A DNA stretch of 59,512 bases from an uncultured Pirellulaceae bacterium (GCA_938083195.1 CALKCK010000032.1:1-59512), one strand, 5' to 3'. Shown: positions 1 to 9,271, numbered from the stretch's first letter. The notes: generated by a model from the letters alone, not told the origin. Numbers and translations are program-made.

Positions 1-1
1 T

Positions 2-901
2 AGTGTTAACCGCGAAGGTCTCGATCGGGCTGCTGTCGACTATGCAGTCAACGTTCTGGTGGAAGCCAAGCGCCCGCTGCTAATTTTTCCTGCCGGAGCT
101 ACCAGCCGGACTAACGACCGACTCATGGCATTAATGGAAGGGCCTGGTTTTATCGCCAGAACTGCGGCGAAGAAAAGAGCTAAGACTGGTCAAAAAGTTG
201 TCGTCCATCCCATCGCCATCAAATACCTCTACCAAGGAGATATCGAAAAAACTGGCAATGAGGTTCTTACTGACTTAGAACGCAAGCTCACATGGACTCC
301 CGATCCGACCGTCCCCTTAATGGAACGAATTATAAAACTCGGCAATGCAGTACTAACGCTCAAGGAACTGGAATTCAACGTTCAATCCATGCCGGGAAAG
401 ACGCTCAGAGAACGACAAAACAACATGGTCGATCACCTGATGTTCCCACTGGAAAAAGAATGGCTTGGGGCAACCGAACCGATGACTGGCGGGATCCAAT
501 CAAGAGTCAAGAACTTAAGAATGAAAATATTCCCCGAGATGAGTCGGGATGAAATTGACCAAACAGAAAAAGATCGGCGCTGGCAGCAGCTAAGCCAAAC
601 TTATCTGGCTCAGCAAATTGACTGTTACCCCGAGAACTATATTGTTGACCTGCCATCGATCGATCGACTCATCGACACTCTCGAAAAATTCGAAGAAGAC
701 CTGATTGGCCAATGCCGAATTCACGGCAAAACAAAAGTCATCCTCGACGTCGGAGAGGCAATTGAAGTTTCTCCCAAACGTGACCGCGGCGCAAAATCTG
801 ACCCGCTGATGGCAGCGATTCGCGAACAACTCAATGGCAGCCTAGAGAAACTGCAACATGAGTCGCGGATGTACGAAGGAAAGATTTACGGCCAAGATTG
901 A
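2..901 (+). CDS. 1-acylglycerol-3-phosphate acyltransferase-like protein, 5'-truncated by the window edge
   Basis: The reading frame is open from the first bases of the window, so the start lies upstream; 299 codons are visible before the TGA stop. Residues 29-36 of the visible part read FPAGATSR, followed by TNDRL and a MEGPGFIARTAAKK stretch. This resembles the third PlsC block (FPEGTRS) of glycerolipid acyltransferases and the segment after it. The catalytic HxxxxD block would be upstream of the window. The Glu normally found in FPEG is Ala here, which is odd. The C-terminal 200 residues are charged and soluble-looking and resemble the long tail of planctomycete members of the family. The likely role is acyl transfer in phospholipid synthesis at the inner membrane. 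Assignment to the acyltransferase superfamily is fairly safe; the exact substrate is not. Confidence 0.7.
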   Translation, partial: SVNREGLDRAAVDYAVNVLVEAKRPLLIFPAGATSRTNDRLMALMEGPGFIARTAAKKRAKTGQKVVVHPIAIKYLYQGDIEKTGNEVLTDLERKLTWTPDPTVPLMERIIKLGNAVLTLKELEFNVQSMPGKTLRERQNNMVDHLMFPLEKEWLGATEPMTGGIQSRVKNLRMKIFPEMSRDEIDQTEKDRRWQQLSQTYLAQQIDCYPENYIVDLPSIDRLIDTLEKFEEDLIGQCRIHGKTKVILDVGEAIEVSPKRDRGAKSDPLMAAIREQLNGSLEKLQHESRMYEGKIYGQD

Positions 902-930
902 CAGAGCCAATTCAAAAATATCAATCCTTG

Positions 931-2484
931 TTACTCATACTTCCATTTGAGTATCCAAGGATCCTCCAACTGCCGCTGCTTCGCTTTCAGCTTTCCCTGA
1001 TAGGTCTTTAGCAACTCAGCAAACTCCGGTTTTCCAGCAAGATTGTAAGCCTCATCTGGATCGTTTTTCATATCAAACAATTCAAATTCTGGCCGGTGAA
1101 TATATTGCCCGACGGTCTTCAATCCGTACGGCGCTTCCTCACCTTTAAGAAACTGTGCCTGCCAACTTGAGGCCGCCCAAAGATCTGAGGCGAAAGGGTA
1201 ATCTAACTTATAGGCAATATTCCAGATCAGCTTGTAACGATCGTCTTGGATGACTCGCATTGGATAGTACATCTGAATCTCATGAAAAGTATGCGATGCA
1301 AAAATTGAATCCCAATGATCAACTTCGGGACCGCTAAGACAATTCAGCCACGACTTCCCTTGATAGCTTCGGAACTTATTGCCGCCGCTCCGATTGTCCT
1401 TAGCAAACAGATCTTTTTCCTTCCAGTATTTATCCGGATCTACCCAATCTTTAGGTCCGTTCAAGTCACGATCGAGACCTCCGGCAAAATCAAGCAGTGT
1501 GGGCGCAATGTCGATGTGACTGACCATCGCTTCGGATACAAATCCACGTTGCTTTTCATACGGGTTTCGGACCACAAACGGGACTCGCAAACCAGGCTGG
1601 TAGACGGTTGTTTTAGCACCAGCGAACGCCATGCCGTGGTCAGCGGTAAACACAATCAGCGTCTTATCATAAACACCGGCCTCTTTTAGTATTTCAACGA
1701 GCCTCCCCAAGCCTTGATCAATTCGAGCACAGGATTGGTAGTACTGAGCAATTTCAGAACGCGTTTCGACCGTATCACTCAGGAACGGCGGTACCGTGAC
1801 TTTGGCAGGATCGTAAAAAACTTCCTCCACACCGGGATAAGCCCCTCGCTCTGGTTTATTCCCAAACAGGTCAGGCTTCAGCTTGAGCTTGGATGTCTTA
1901 TCGATCCCGCCACCACGGTGTGGGTCTGAGGTTCCAAAATACAAGAAAAAAGGTCGATCATCAGTACCGTCCGAAATAAAGTCTCGACACTTTTCTGCCA
2001 TCTCCACAGCACTTCTTGCATTCCCGCGCAAATAGGTTTCGAACCGATAGACGGCTTCGGGGCCAACATGATATTTGCCAATGTGACCCGTTCGATAACC
2101 CGCATTGGCTAATACGCGCGGCAAGGCAAGCGAGACAACATTGTGGTAAGAGTCAAACTTATGAAAGTGATGCTGGTGACCGTACTGACCGTTTTTGTGG
2201 TTATGCAATCCCGACATCACGACCGATCGACTTGCACTGCAACTTGCCGTCGTCGCATAGGCGCGATTGAACACAACACCGTCCTTGGCCAGTTGATCAA
2301 TGCAGGGCGTTGCCGCCAAAGGATCACCGTAACAACCAAGCGTCGGCCCTTCATCGTCAGTAATAAAAAATACAATATTTCGGTCGGCCGGATCGGAACC
2401 AACCGCTGGCGAAAAACCTAACCCAAGGAACAGAAACGCAATCCCCCAAACGAGATAACTCACAAGACAATTATTTAAATTCAT
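931..2484 (-). CDS. Secreted sulfatase (arylsulfatase family S1)
   Basis: This encodes a 517-residue sulfatase that probably removes sulfate esters from polysaccharides in the periplasm. Residues 82-86 read CSASR, the C-x-[PA]-S-R signature whose Cys82 is converted to formylglycine. The metal-binding pair D43-D44 sits in the FFITDDEG block, and ADHGMAFA in the second half is the usual metal site. The start chosen is the ATG at 2484, because it begins directly with a signal peptide (NCLVSYLVWGIAFLFLGLG, ending near AVGSDP). The open frame continues to 2652, but that extension is basic and lacks a secretion signal. It is divergent from the ArsC-like gene at 2675. A second sulfatase at 21854-23347 is only distantly similar. 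The family is sure; the substrate cannot be read from the sequence. Confidence 0.92.
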   Translation of the reverse strand: MNLNNCLVSYLVWGIAFLFLGLGFSPAVGSDPADRNIVFFITDDEGPTLGCYGDPLAATPCIDQLAKDGVVFNRAYATTASCSASRSVVMSGLHNHKNGQYGHQHHFHKFDSYHNVVSLALPRVLANAGYRTGHIGKYHVGPEAVYRFETYLRGNARSAVEMAEKCRDFISDGTDDRPFFLYFGTSDPHRGGGIDKTSKLKLKPDLFGNKPERGAYPGVEEVFYDPAKVTVPPFLSDTVETRSEIAQYYQSCARIDQGLGRLVEILKEAGVYDKTLIVFTADHGMAFAGAKTTVYQPGLRVPFVVRNPYEKQRGFVSEAMVSHIDIAPTLLDFAGGLDRDLNGPKDWVDPDKYWKEKDLFAKDNRSGGNKFRSYQGKSWLNCLSGPEVDHWDSIFASHTFHEIQMYYPMRVIQDDRYKLIWNIAYKLDYPFASDLWAASSWQAQFLKGEEAPYGLKTVGQYIHRPEFELFDMKNDPDEAYNLAGKPEFAELLKTYQGKLKAKQRQLEDPWILKWKYE

Positions 2485-2674
2485 TTCTGATCCCAAAACA
2501 AAAATAGAAGGCGCTGCAACGCTAGAAACTTTTCCGAAACGAAGTATAAACGAGTTAACAAACAGATCCAACTTAATTAATTCTGAAAGACCTTCCTTCA
2601 AACCGTAGTGAAGAAGTCTGGAACGCCGCGGTCTAACCACCATGGCAAACATTTATTTCGAGGAGTACTTTTGA

Positions 2675-3022
2675 ATGACGAATGTAGACTGGAGTTACCA
2701 TCGCCGCGGCTGAAAGACCTGTGTAAAAACGCAAGAGTTTCTTGCGAACGCCGGCATTACCCCCAAGACCGAAATCAATGCCAAGAAAGAAACCTATCAA
2801 AAACAACAGGCACTCGAGTTAGTCGAGGCAGCAAACCATCTGTTTGTTGCACGGGGAAAAAAGGTGGTTGAGCTCAATCTCAAAAAAGATGCACCCACAG
2901 AGACGGAAATCTTAAAGTTGATCCTTGGTCCAACTGGAAATCTTCGCGCGCCAACGTTGAGATGCGGTAAGAAACTGATTATTGGATTTAACGAAGAGAT
3001 GTACGAAAACATCTTCGGTTAA
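2675..3022 (+). CDS. ArsC/Spx-like thioredoxin-fold selenoprotein (in-frame UGA at codon 13)
   Basis: An ATG at 2675 is preceded by a clear Shine-Dalgarno (GAGGAG ending at 2665, 9-nt spacing). The frame reads 12 codons, meets TGA at 2711-2713, then stays open for 102 codons to TAA at 3020-3022. Read through, the product is 115 residues: MTNVDWSYHRRG-U-KTCVKTQEFLANAGI and onward, ending with APTLRCGKKLIIGFNEE. The U-K-T-C motif lies where Spx/ArsC-family proteins carry CxxC, after the first beta strand, and the PTGNLRAPTLRCGKKLIIGF end resembles the cis-Pro and C-terminal part of the ArsC fold. I recall planctomycete proteins annotated as ArsC family (seleno)protein; this fits that group. The role is probably thiol-based redox chemistry in the cytoplasm, and arsenate reduction is not implied. 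A hairpin follows the UGA (separate entry). The alternatives, a pseudogene with one nonsense mutation or a sequencing error, seem less likely. Confidence 0.85.
2730..2746 (+). promoter_or_regulatory. Candidate bacterial SECIS hairpin of the ArsC-like selenoprotein gene
   Basis: CGCAAG (2730-2735) pairs perfectly with CTTGCG (2741-2746) around a five-base loop AGTTT. The loop starts 23 nt after the UGA at 2711-2713. Bacterial SECIS elements are small hairpins just downstream of UGA inside the coding region, with a G (often GU) early in the apical loop. Spacing and loop content fit. SelB binding is inferred, not seen. Confidence 0.65.
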
Positions 3023-3096
3023 CATGATCTTGAATTTGCGCTTCGCCCTACTAGGACGTTGCCTAACCAAAATTCAGATTGCCTAGAAAACGTTAG

Positions 3097-4338
3097 CTAG
3101 ACGACCTTCGTGTGTTTGACCGCGGCATTTCCCATGGCGACCATCGCAACAATAACAACCAAATTCAGAACCAATGTAAGAAAAAACCAAAACTGTAGTA
3201 CTTTGCCTAGGAAACTTGGTGCCTGGCTTGGATCGCTACGGTAGAGAAATCCCACGACAATAATAACGATAAAGAAAATCACCACATTGGCCACTGATCC
3301 AATCCAACTACCCATCGCCAACTTCGCCGCTTGTTCGACTGCTTTCGCCTTGATGTTTCTGCCTAGACGCTGAAAAAACAAAAACATGAATAAGACGTTA
3401 GCCAACAATAAGGCAACAGGACTTAGAAAAACAGCAAGACCAAAAAAACCTCCCACCGCTTGCCCTACCTGCTCGGCATCTTCACTGCCACCGCCACTGG
3501 CGATAGCAACACCGGCAGCACCCACTACGCCTAAAAACAAAATAATGATCGGCAAAACAATCAAGCCTACTAGCGAACCAATAGCCAATCCTGCGCACAC
3601 TTTCTCATCCTTGTTGGGAGCAAACAAACATAGAAATTGACCGACGAATGCGATTAAACCGGCAAAAGGCATGGCAATAGTCGCCATCACAAATATGCCG
3701 CCCACAATCATTGCCGCAATGCTTTCGGGGTCTTGCTTGGGTGTCACGGCGACGATGAGTGTAATTAACAAGAAAACCACAGCGACAACCAGCGCAAGCC
3801 ACCAAGATATTAACTGCATCCAGATACCAACGCGGGCGACACCATAGGGCCGAACGTCGACAGCCGGAGCCTGACTTTTCTTTTTGAAGCCTCCCTTTGA
3901 TTTCTTTTCGGTACCGGAGGCGTAAGGATTACCCAAAATCGACTCCATCCCATCTGACCTCACCTCTTCTTCAACTTCCTGTTTGACAACTTCTAAATCT
4001 GCAAACCCGGGATCCTCAATCGAAAAGTTACCAAGCGGATTGCTTCTTGTGGGTGGAGGAGGCGCCGAAAAAATATCAGCCTGCCGCTTGATGGCTCCCT
4101 CAATCCCCATTTTTGAAATGTCTTGCTGGCTCGGCTGCAGCACCTTGCTTACCGCTTGCTGAGGCTGAGATGCTTTGGTCGACAGTTGCTGCGAAGGAGC
4201 AGGCTTCCCCGCAATCTGCGGCGGTGCCGAAGTACGAAAACCGGCACCACACTTTTGACATTTCACAGGCTTTCCCAAAGCACTGTCGGGAAGACGATAC
4301 TTCGTTTTACATTTTGGGCAAGCAATCGAGACAGGCAT
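3097..4338 (-). CDS. Zinc-ribbon (MJ0042-type) multi-pass membrane protein
   Basis: A 413-residue protein begins with a zinc ribbon: C7-x2-C10 and C27-x2-C30 in CPKCKTKYRLPDSALGKPVKC, the MJ0042 pattern common in planctomycetes. A long low-complexity linker rich in Pro, Gln and Ser follows (residues 38-150). About six hydrophobic segments then cover residues 170-410, with Gly/Val/Ile-rich helices typical of integral membrane proteins. No catalytic motif is visible. The N-terminal ribbon would be cytoplasmic if it binds zinc. It stands alone: the UGA gene converges on it from upstream and a DUF1559 gene lies further away on the same strand. The function is unknown; the coding call is secure. 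Confidence 0.85.
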   Translation of the reverse strand: MPVSIACPKCKTKYRLPDSALGKPVKCQKCGAGFRTSAPPQIAGKPAPSQQLSTKASQPQQAVSKVLQPSQQDISKMGIEGAIKRQADIFSAPPPPTRSNPLGNFSIEDPGFADLEVVKQEVEEEVRSDGMESILGNPYASGTEKKSKGGFKKKSQAPAVDVRPYGVARVGIWMQLISWWLALVVAVVFLLITLIVAVTPKQDPESIAAMIVGGIFVMATIAMPFAGLIAFVGQFLCLFAPNKDEKVCAGLAIGSLVGLIVLPIIILFLGVVGAAGVAIASGGGSEDAEQVGQAVGGFFGLAVFLSPVALLLANVLFMFLFFQRLGRNIKAKAVEQAAKLAMGSWIGSVANVVIFFIVIIVVGFLYRSDPSQAPSFLGKVLQFWFFLTLVLNLVVIVAMVAMGNAAVKHTKVV

Positions 4339-4725
4339 GAAGATTCAGGGGTTTAAAAGAATAATTTGGGGATGAGCTAATTTGGGCATCATTTAATTGG
4401 ACCTAGCTTGAACGGACCCGACCGCAGTTAACTGACTGCCAATTCGTTTTCAAGCTTTCAATTATAGTTTGCTGGACGATTCGAGGGAGGCGAGCCTACT
4501 CAGCAAACCAGATCTTATCGCTGCTAAATTGATATTTTAACCGATTCTACCGATAATTGCCCCTCTCAGCATAACATTATTTCAGCCGGCCTTCCTTGAA
4601 AACAGCTCCACGGTTCGGCAGCTCAAGCAAAACAAACCCGAGATACACCGACCTGCGGCAATCGCTACGGTTGCAATCGCTACGGTTGCTTGACTATCAA
4701 ACCGGCAACCGTGTCATGCAGCGGA
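4339..4725. other. Intergenic region with a short tandem repeat
   Basis: No convincing gene is seen in these 387 bases. A 15-base unit (CAATCGCTACGGTTG) occurs twice in tandem at 4659-4688. CGGTTGC at 4683-4689 can pair with GCAACCG at 4705-4711, a possible weak hairpin after the DUF1559 gene that ends at 4726, but no T-run follows on the minus strand. The first bases downstream of 4338 are the leader of the zinc-ribbon gene. Confidence 0.5.
4659..4688. repeat. Tandem duplication of a 15-bp unit
   Basis: Two exact adjacent copies of CAATCGCTACGGTTG (4659-4673 and 4674-4688) lie about 40 bases beyond the stop of the DUF1559 gene. It is probably a slippage product with no assignable function. 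Confidence 0.85.
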
Positions 4726-5790
4726 TCAAGGAAGCACAGCCACCTCGCGGCCGCCACGGGTTCCCATCGCCGCCCAAATTGATCGGGAAATATTATTTGC
4801 CACAAAACTGACAGACCCATCCATGCGTGCCACATTGACACCCTGCTCATGGTAAGAACGAGCCGTTACTGCCGCATAAGTCGACCTTTCAAGATGCCGA
4901 CCTTCCTGTTGAGAATTAAAATCAATGTCATACTGCTCACCCTCAAACTCATAGGAAACGACCGTATTGGGCGGAAACACGGTAGTGAATCCAGTGTGAT
5001 GGACTCGCCCGTCGCTCCACACCGTGTGACCCGTATTACGATCTCTCCCAGGCCCCAGCTTGCGTTCAACTGAATTCATTCCCCCAAATGCCTGAGCGTC
5101 AACTGGAAAAGCGCCATCAAACGAGTCATGGTTTCGCAAGTAACTCGTAAAGGATTTTACGTCGGATATCGCCCACGTATTACTCAGACCATCAGTGAAG
5201 TCTGAATGTCGCGTGGCATTGGAAACACAGAACGATCCATCTCCAGATTCCCGAGACACCGGGTCATAAATTAGCCAACTACCGAGATTAAACCCGTAGC
5301 TGGTCGAATGAACATAATCCTCTCCATCCTTCGTTCGCGTTCCCGCCTGATAATCGCTCGGGCATGAATAGACTGGCGCTCCAAAGGCAGGGATCCCGGA
5401 ATCGACTTGCTCGTGCCAATCGACGGAAAAATTGATTCCCTGCTGAGCATTCGCCTGCTCAATCATCGGCAGCAATTTGGCGTGAATTGACCACGAACCA
5501 CGGGTCAGACCACTCCCTGGGATGTCAAAGCTCGTCGGGTACTCAAGAAGTGCTGTTTCATGGTTAGCCACTGCCAGTGAAATTTGACGCAAATTGTTGG
5601 CACAACTAACTCTTCGTGCCGCACTTCGAACCGATTGAATCGCTGGAAGCAACATCCCAATCAAAATTCCGACAATCGCGATCACAACCAGCAACTCAAC
5701 GAGCGTAAACCCCCGGTTCGCCGAATCACAATCTGCCGACGGGCGATTTCGAAGTGTCGCGTTCAAAATTCTATTTTCGCGTTTTACCAT
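4726..5790 (-). CDS. DUF1559 pseudopilin-like protein (H-x9-DG C-terminal motif)
   Basis: A 354-residue member of the DUF1559 family that is massively expanded in planctomycetes. Residues 27-36 read GFTLVELLVV, a type IV prepilin N-terminal cleavage/methylation motif with cleavage expected between G27 and F28 and Glu at mature position 5. The hydrophobic helix AIVGILIGMLLPAIQ follows, then SCANNLRQISLAVANHE, the conserved DUF1559 block. The C-terminal HEQGVNVARMDGSVSFV matches the family's H-x9-DG signature. The protein is presumably exported through a pilin-like pathway and anchored by its N-terminal helix. It has no operon partners here. The second family member in the window (47214-48173) shares the layout but is clearly divergent. 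Family certain, cellular role unknown. Confidence 0.92.
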   Translation of the reverse strand: MVKRENRILNATLRNRPSADCDSANRGFTLVELLVVIAIVGILIGMLLPAIQSVRSAARRVSCANNLRQISLAVANHETALLEYPTSFDIPGSGLTRGSWSIHAKLLPMIEQANAQQGINFSVDWHEQVDSGIPAFGAPVYSCPSDYQAGTRTKDGEDYVHSTSYGFNLGSWLIYDPVSRESGDGSFCVSNATRHSDFTDGLSNTWAISDVKSFTSYLRNHDSFDGAFPVDAQAFGGMNSVERKLGPGRDRNTGHTVWSDGRVHHTGFTTVFPPNTVVSYEFEGEQYDIDFNSQQEGRHLERSTYAAVTARSYHEQGVNVARMDGSVSFVANNISRSIWAAMGTRGGREVAVLP

Positions 5791-6487
5791 ACCGCTATTG
5801 TTTTTAATGCACCGCTCAACTCAAGCAATTATCAGCCCCGCCCCATCCCCCGGGAGGCAATCCGTTTTTTGAGGACACGATTACCTAGGTTATGACGGAT
5901 GAACGCCACAGACGACACTCCGCCAGCCCGCTTCGCCAACGCGAAAGCTACGCCTACAGCTTACCTTTGAACAACAATAATTGCCTCTAGCTTAGGAAAA
6001 ACCAGTAAAAAAACTCATTCCGTATGAAACCTCTCCGTCAGGAAACTCGCCAGCGAAGCTCGTCGGCGAAGCTCCTCTCGCGATTCCAAGATCCCACTGG
6101 CAAGGCTAAAAAACGCTCTGGCTTCTCATGAGAGTGAATACCAAAATGTCAGACAACCGATTTTGAAAAAAGAAACCGAGAAGCCCCGCCTCCCCTCGGC
6201 TGTAAAAACTTGTTGATTCCGAAGAAAATTTCGATTTGTGCAATGGAAACACCAAGCCTAATTCGATAATCTGAGGTACATTTAACGTCAAAGAAGCAAC
6301 CCACGGAGGGTTGTCAGAAAGAAACCAGATTTTCTGTGAATTAACGAATTCCAAAAAATGTGGTTTCCGACGGAAATCCCAGATGAACTCCTTCCTGTTA
6401 TGCGACACTTCAGCATTTTGAAAAGAGTTGTTCTGGTACTTCCTTCATGGACGAATCCCGGCCTGTGACGACGATCGGCATTGATTA
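5791..6487. other. Long intergenic region upstream of sucA
   Basis: About 700 bases lie between divergent genes. The only open frame of any size (6106-6408, minus strand, 100 codons) has an unlikely composition and no ribosome-binding site. Near 6050-6072 the words GCGAAGCTC repeat twice. No tRNA, riboswitch or clear terminator was recognised. The right half must contain the promoter and leader of the sucA-sucB-lpd cluster. Confidence 0.5.
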
Positions 6488-9271
6488 ATGAACGTATTCA
6501 GTCGAGCTTATATCGACAGTTTATTTGACGACTACCAACAAGATCCAAGTTCGTTGCCACCTGAATGGCAAACTTATTTTGAGAACTTTGATCCCGAGAA
6601 TAGTGAGATCGACTTTTCGTCGCTTCCAGTAGCCTCAAATTCTTCTGCTTCTTCGCCAGACCACAATACGACTAACAGTCGTAGTGTTGCTCAATTGCAA
6701 GACCGTGTGGATCAACTCATTCGCGGTTATCGCGTTCGTGGACACCTTGAAGCGAAGATTGACCCCCTCGGTCGTCCGCGGGCTACCAACAACGAACTGA
6801 ATCCAGAATCTTATGGCTTACTGCCATCCGATTTCGATAAAAACTTTTCGGCGCGGACTGTCGATGGCCAGAATTTCAGGTCGCTCGAAGAAATCGTCAA
6901 TCTAATGCGACAAACCTACTGCCGCTCTATTGGCGTGCAGTTCATGCACATCGATGACCACGATGTTCGCAACTGGCTGCAAACGCGAATGGAAGGTTCT
7001 CGTAATCGGATGCAACTGCACCGAAAGACACAATTAAGAATTTTGACCAAATTGACCGACGCCGTCATTTTTGAAGAATTCATGCGGAAGAAATTCTTAG
7101 GCGCAAAAACGTTCTCACTCGAAGGCGCCGAAACCCTTATTCCATTATTGGATCTGGCACTCGAGAAAGCCGGCGACCATGGCGTCAAGCAAGTTGTCCT
7201 CGGCATGGCTCATCGCGGGCGCCTGAATGTGCTGGCGAATATCATGGGCAAACGGGCTCAAAATATTTTCTGGGGATTCGACGATCCCGATCCTGAAAAA
7301 CATCGCGGCGGCGGAGACGTGCTTTACCACCTAGGCCACAGTAACGATTGGGTTACGAGCAAAGGCAAGAAGGTTCACATCTCACTTTGTTTCAACCCAA
7401 GCCACCTCGAATTCGTTAACCCGGTTGCCATGGGGCGATGCCGAAGCAAACAAGATCGAACCTCCGATGTCGATCAATCGGAAACCATGACGGTCTTGAT
7501 CCACGGCGACGCTGCTTTTGCCGGCGAAGGGGTTGTCCAGGAAACCCTCAACTTAAGCCAGCTCGAAGGCTACAAAGTCGGTGGAACGCTGCACGTCATT
7601 GTCAACAACCAGGTTGGTTTTACCACGGACTGCCATGACAGCCGCTCGACTACCTACGCAAGCGATGTTGCAAAAATGTTGCAGATCCCAATCTTTCACG
7701 TCAATGGAGAGGATCCTGAAGCCGTCGCCCAAGTGGTCAACCTGGCAATGGAATTCCGACGCGCCTTCAACCGAGACGTTGTGATTGACATGTATTGTTA
7801 CCGAAGGCTCGGACACAACGAAAGTGATGAACCAAGATTTACTCAACCGTTGATGTACAAATCAATCGATAGTCGACCTACAATCCGGGATAGTTACCTG
7901 AAGCGGCTTCTGAAAATGCAGGAAGTCACTCAAGTAGAGGCTGACTTGATTGCAGAGCAGCGGGGAACCAAACTTCAAGACGAGTTTGAATCCACAAAAA
8001 TTGCCGGCTTTACACCAGACACTCAAACGCTCGAAGGCTTGTGGACAGGTTATTACGGCGGCAAGGAACCATCCGACGATGAAGCGGACACTTCTGTTCC
8101 GGAAGCTACTCTGACCGAAGTCATTCGCAACACCGCTCAGGTTCCTGAGACATTCAATCTGCATCGCAAGTTAAAACGCGTCCTCGAAACTCGTGTTGAT
8201 GCAGCTAATGGCAAACGATCAATCGATTGGGCAACTGCTGAACTTGCAGCACTGGGAACCCTCGCGATGGAAGGCCATCCAATCCGTCTCTCGGGACAGG
8301 ATTGCGGTCGCGGAACCTTCAGCCAACGTCACGCAGTCCTGCACGACACAGAATCGGCTGAACCCTACACTCCTCTGAATCATCTTGGTGAATCGCAAGC
8401 CAAAGTAAATATTATTAACAGCCCTTTGAGCGAGGCGGGAGTTCTCGGATTCGACTACGGATACAGCCTCGATGCGCCTGACAGTCTGATTATCTGGGAA
8501 GCCCAGTTCGGTGATTTTTTCAATGCCGCCCAAGTGATTGTCGACCAATTCATCTGCAGTGCTGAAGACAAATGGGATCGACTAAGTGGACTGACGATGT
8601 TCCTTCCACACGGTTTCGAAGGTGCAGGGCCAGAACATTGCAGCGGTCGACTGGAAAGATTTTTAACCTCGGCTGCGGAACATAACTTTCAGGTGGCGAT
8701 TCCAACAACGGCCGCACAACATTTTCATCTACTCCGCCGACAGGTCAAACGAAAATGGCGAAAGCCGTTGGTTGTCTTCACACCTAAGAGTCTGCTCCGC
8801 GAACCGTACGTCGCTTCGCCGATCAAGCAGTTTACCGAAGGTCAATTCCAGCGAGTCATCGCCGACGAAGCAGTGCGCAATGACAGTGCCCCGCAACGCG
8901 TACTCCTGACCGCTGGGAAAATTGGAGTGGAACTACTCAAAGCACGCGAACTTGCCCAACGCACTGATTTTGCCGTCATCAGAATCGAACAACTCTACCC
9001 TTTGCCTTACAAAGAAATCGAAGCATGCCTTAGCCAATATGCTTCGGGCACACCAGTCTTCTGGGTTCAAGAAGAACCTAGAAACATGGGCGCCTGGTAC
9101 TTCATGAAAGTCAAGTGGGACGAATTCGGACTCGAAGAGAAATGGCCGCTAAAAGTCATTTGTCGGCCAGAATCGGCAAGCCCATCAACTGGCTCCAAAA
9201 AATCTCACAAGATCGAGCAAGAAGAAATCATGAACACTGCGATGAGTTTTCCACGAACCGCGAACGTTTAA
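6488..9271 (+). CDS. sucA: 2-oxoglutarate dehydrogenase E1 component
   Basis: This 927-residue thiamine diphosphate enzyme decarboxylates 2-oxoglutarate and passes the succinyl group to E2 in the TCA cycle. The start MNVFSRAYIDSLFDDYQQDP is the characteristic N-terminal peptide of OGDH E1. Further blocks are GMAHRGRLNVLANIMGK, SLCFNPSHLEFVNPVAMGR, HGDAAFAGEGVVQETLNLS with the VNNQVGFTT segment (ThDP/Mg site), and YRRLGHNESDEPRFTQPLMY. Length matches the family. The genes for E2 (90 bases downstream) and E3 follow on the same strand, so the whole complex is encoded together. The start ATG is consistent with the conserved N-terminus, although no strong Shine-Dalgarno precedes it. Confidence 0.98.
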   Translation: MNVFSRAYIDSLFDDYQQDPSSLPPEWQTYFENFDPENSEIDFSSLPVASNSSASSPDHNTTNSRSVAQLQDRVDQLIRGYRVRGHLEAKIDPLGRPRATNNELNPESYGLLPSDFDKNFSARTVDGQNFRSLEEIVNLMRQTYCRSIGVQFMHIDDHDVRNWLQTRMEGSRNRMQLHRKTQLRILTKLTDAVIFEEFMRKKFLGAKTFSLEGAETLIPLLDLALEKAGDHGVKQVVLGMAHRGRLNVLANIMGKRAQNIFWGFDDPDPEKHRGGGDVLYHLGHSNDWVTSKGKKVHISLCFNPSHLEFVNPVAMGRCRSKQDRTSDVDQSETMTVLIHGDAAFAGEGVVQETLNLSQLEGYKVGGTLHVIVNNQVGFTTDCHDSRSTTYASDVAKMLQIPIFHVNGEDPEAVAQVVNLAMEFRRAFNRDVVIDMYCYRRLGHNESDEPRFTQPLMYKSIDSRPTIRDSYLKRLLKMQEVTQVEADLIAEQRGTKLQDEFESTKIAGFTPDTQTLEGLWTGYYGGKEPSDDEADTSVPEATLTEVIRNTAQVPETFNLHRKLKRVLETRVDAANGKRSIDWATAELAALGTLAMEGHPIRLSGQDCGRGTFSQRHAVLHDTESAEPYTPLNHLGESQAKVNIINSPLSEAGVLGFDYGYSLDAPDSLIIWEAQFGDFFNAAQVIVDQFICSAEDKWDRLSGLTMFLPHGFEGAGPEHCSGRLERFLTSAAEHNFQVAIPTTAAQHFHLLRRQVKRKWRKPLVVFTPKSLLREPYVASPIKQFTEGQFQRVIADEAVRNDSAPQRVLLTAGKIGVELLKARELAQRTDFAVIRIEQLYPLPYKEIEACLSQYASGTPVFWVQEEPRNMGAWYFMKVKWDEFGLEEKWPLKVICRPESASPSTGSKKSHKIEQEEIMNTAMSFPRTANV

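Noticed and set aside
2485..2652. Longer N-terminus for the sulfatase (start at 2652)
   Set aside because: The extra 56 residues are basic, lack a signal peptide and would put a secretion signal at an internal position. The ATG at 2484 fits a normal signal sequence.
6106..6408. 100-codon minus-strand frame upstream of sucA
   Set aside because: No ribosome-binding site, unusual composition and no recognisable family. It is probably chance.
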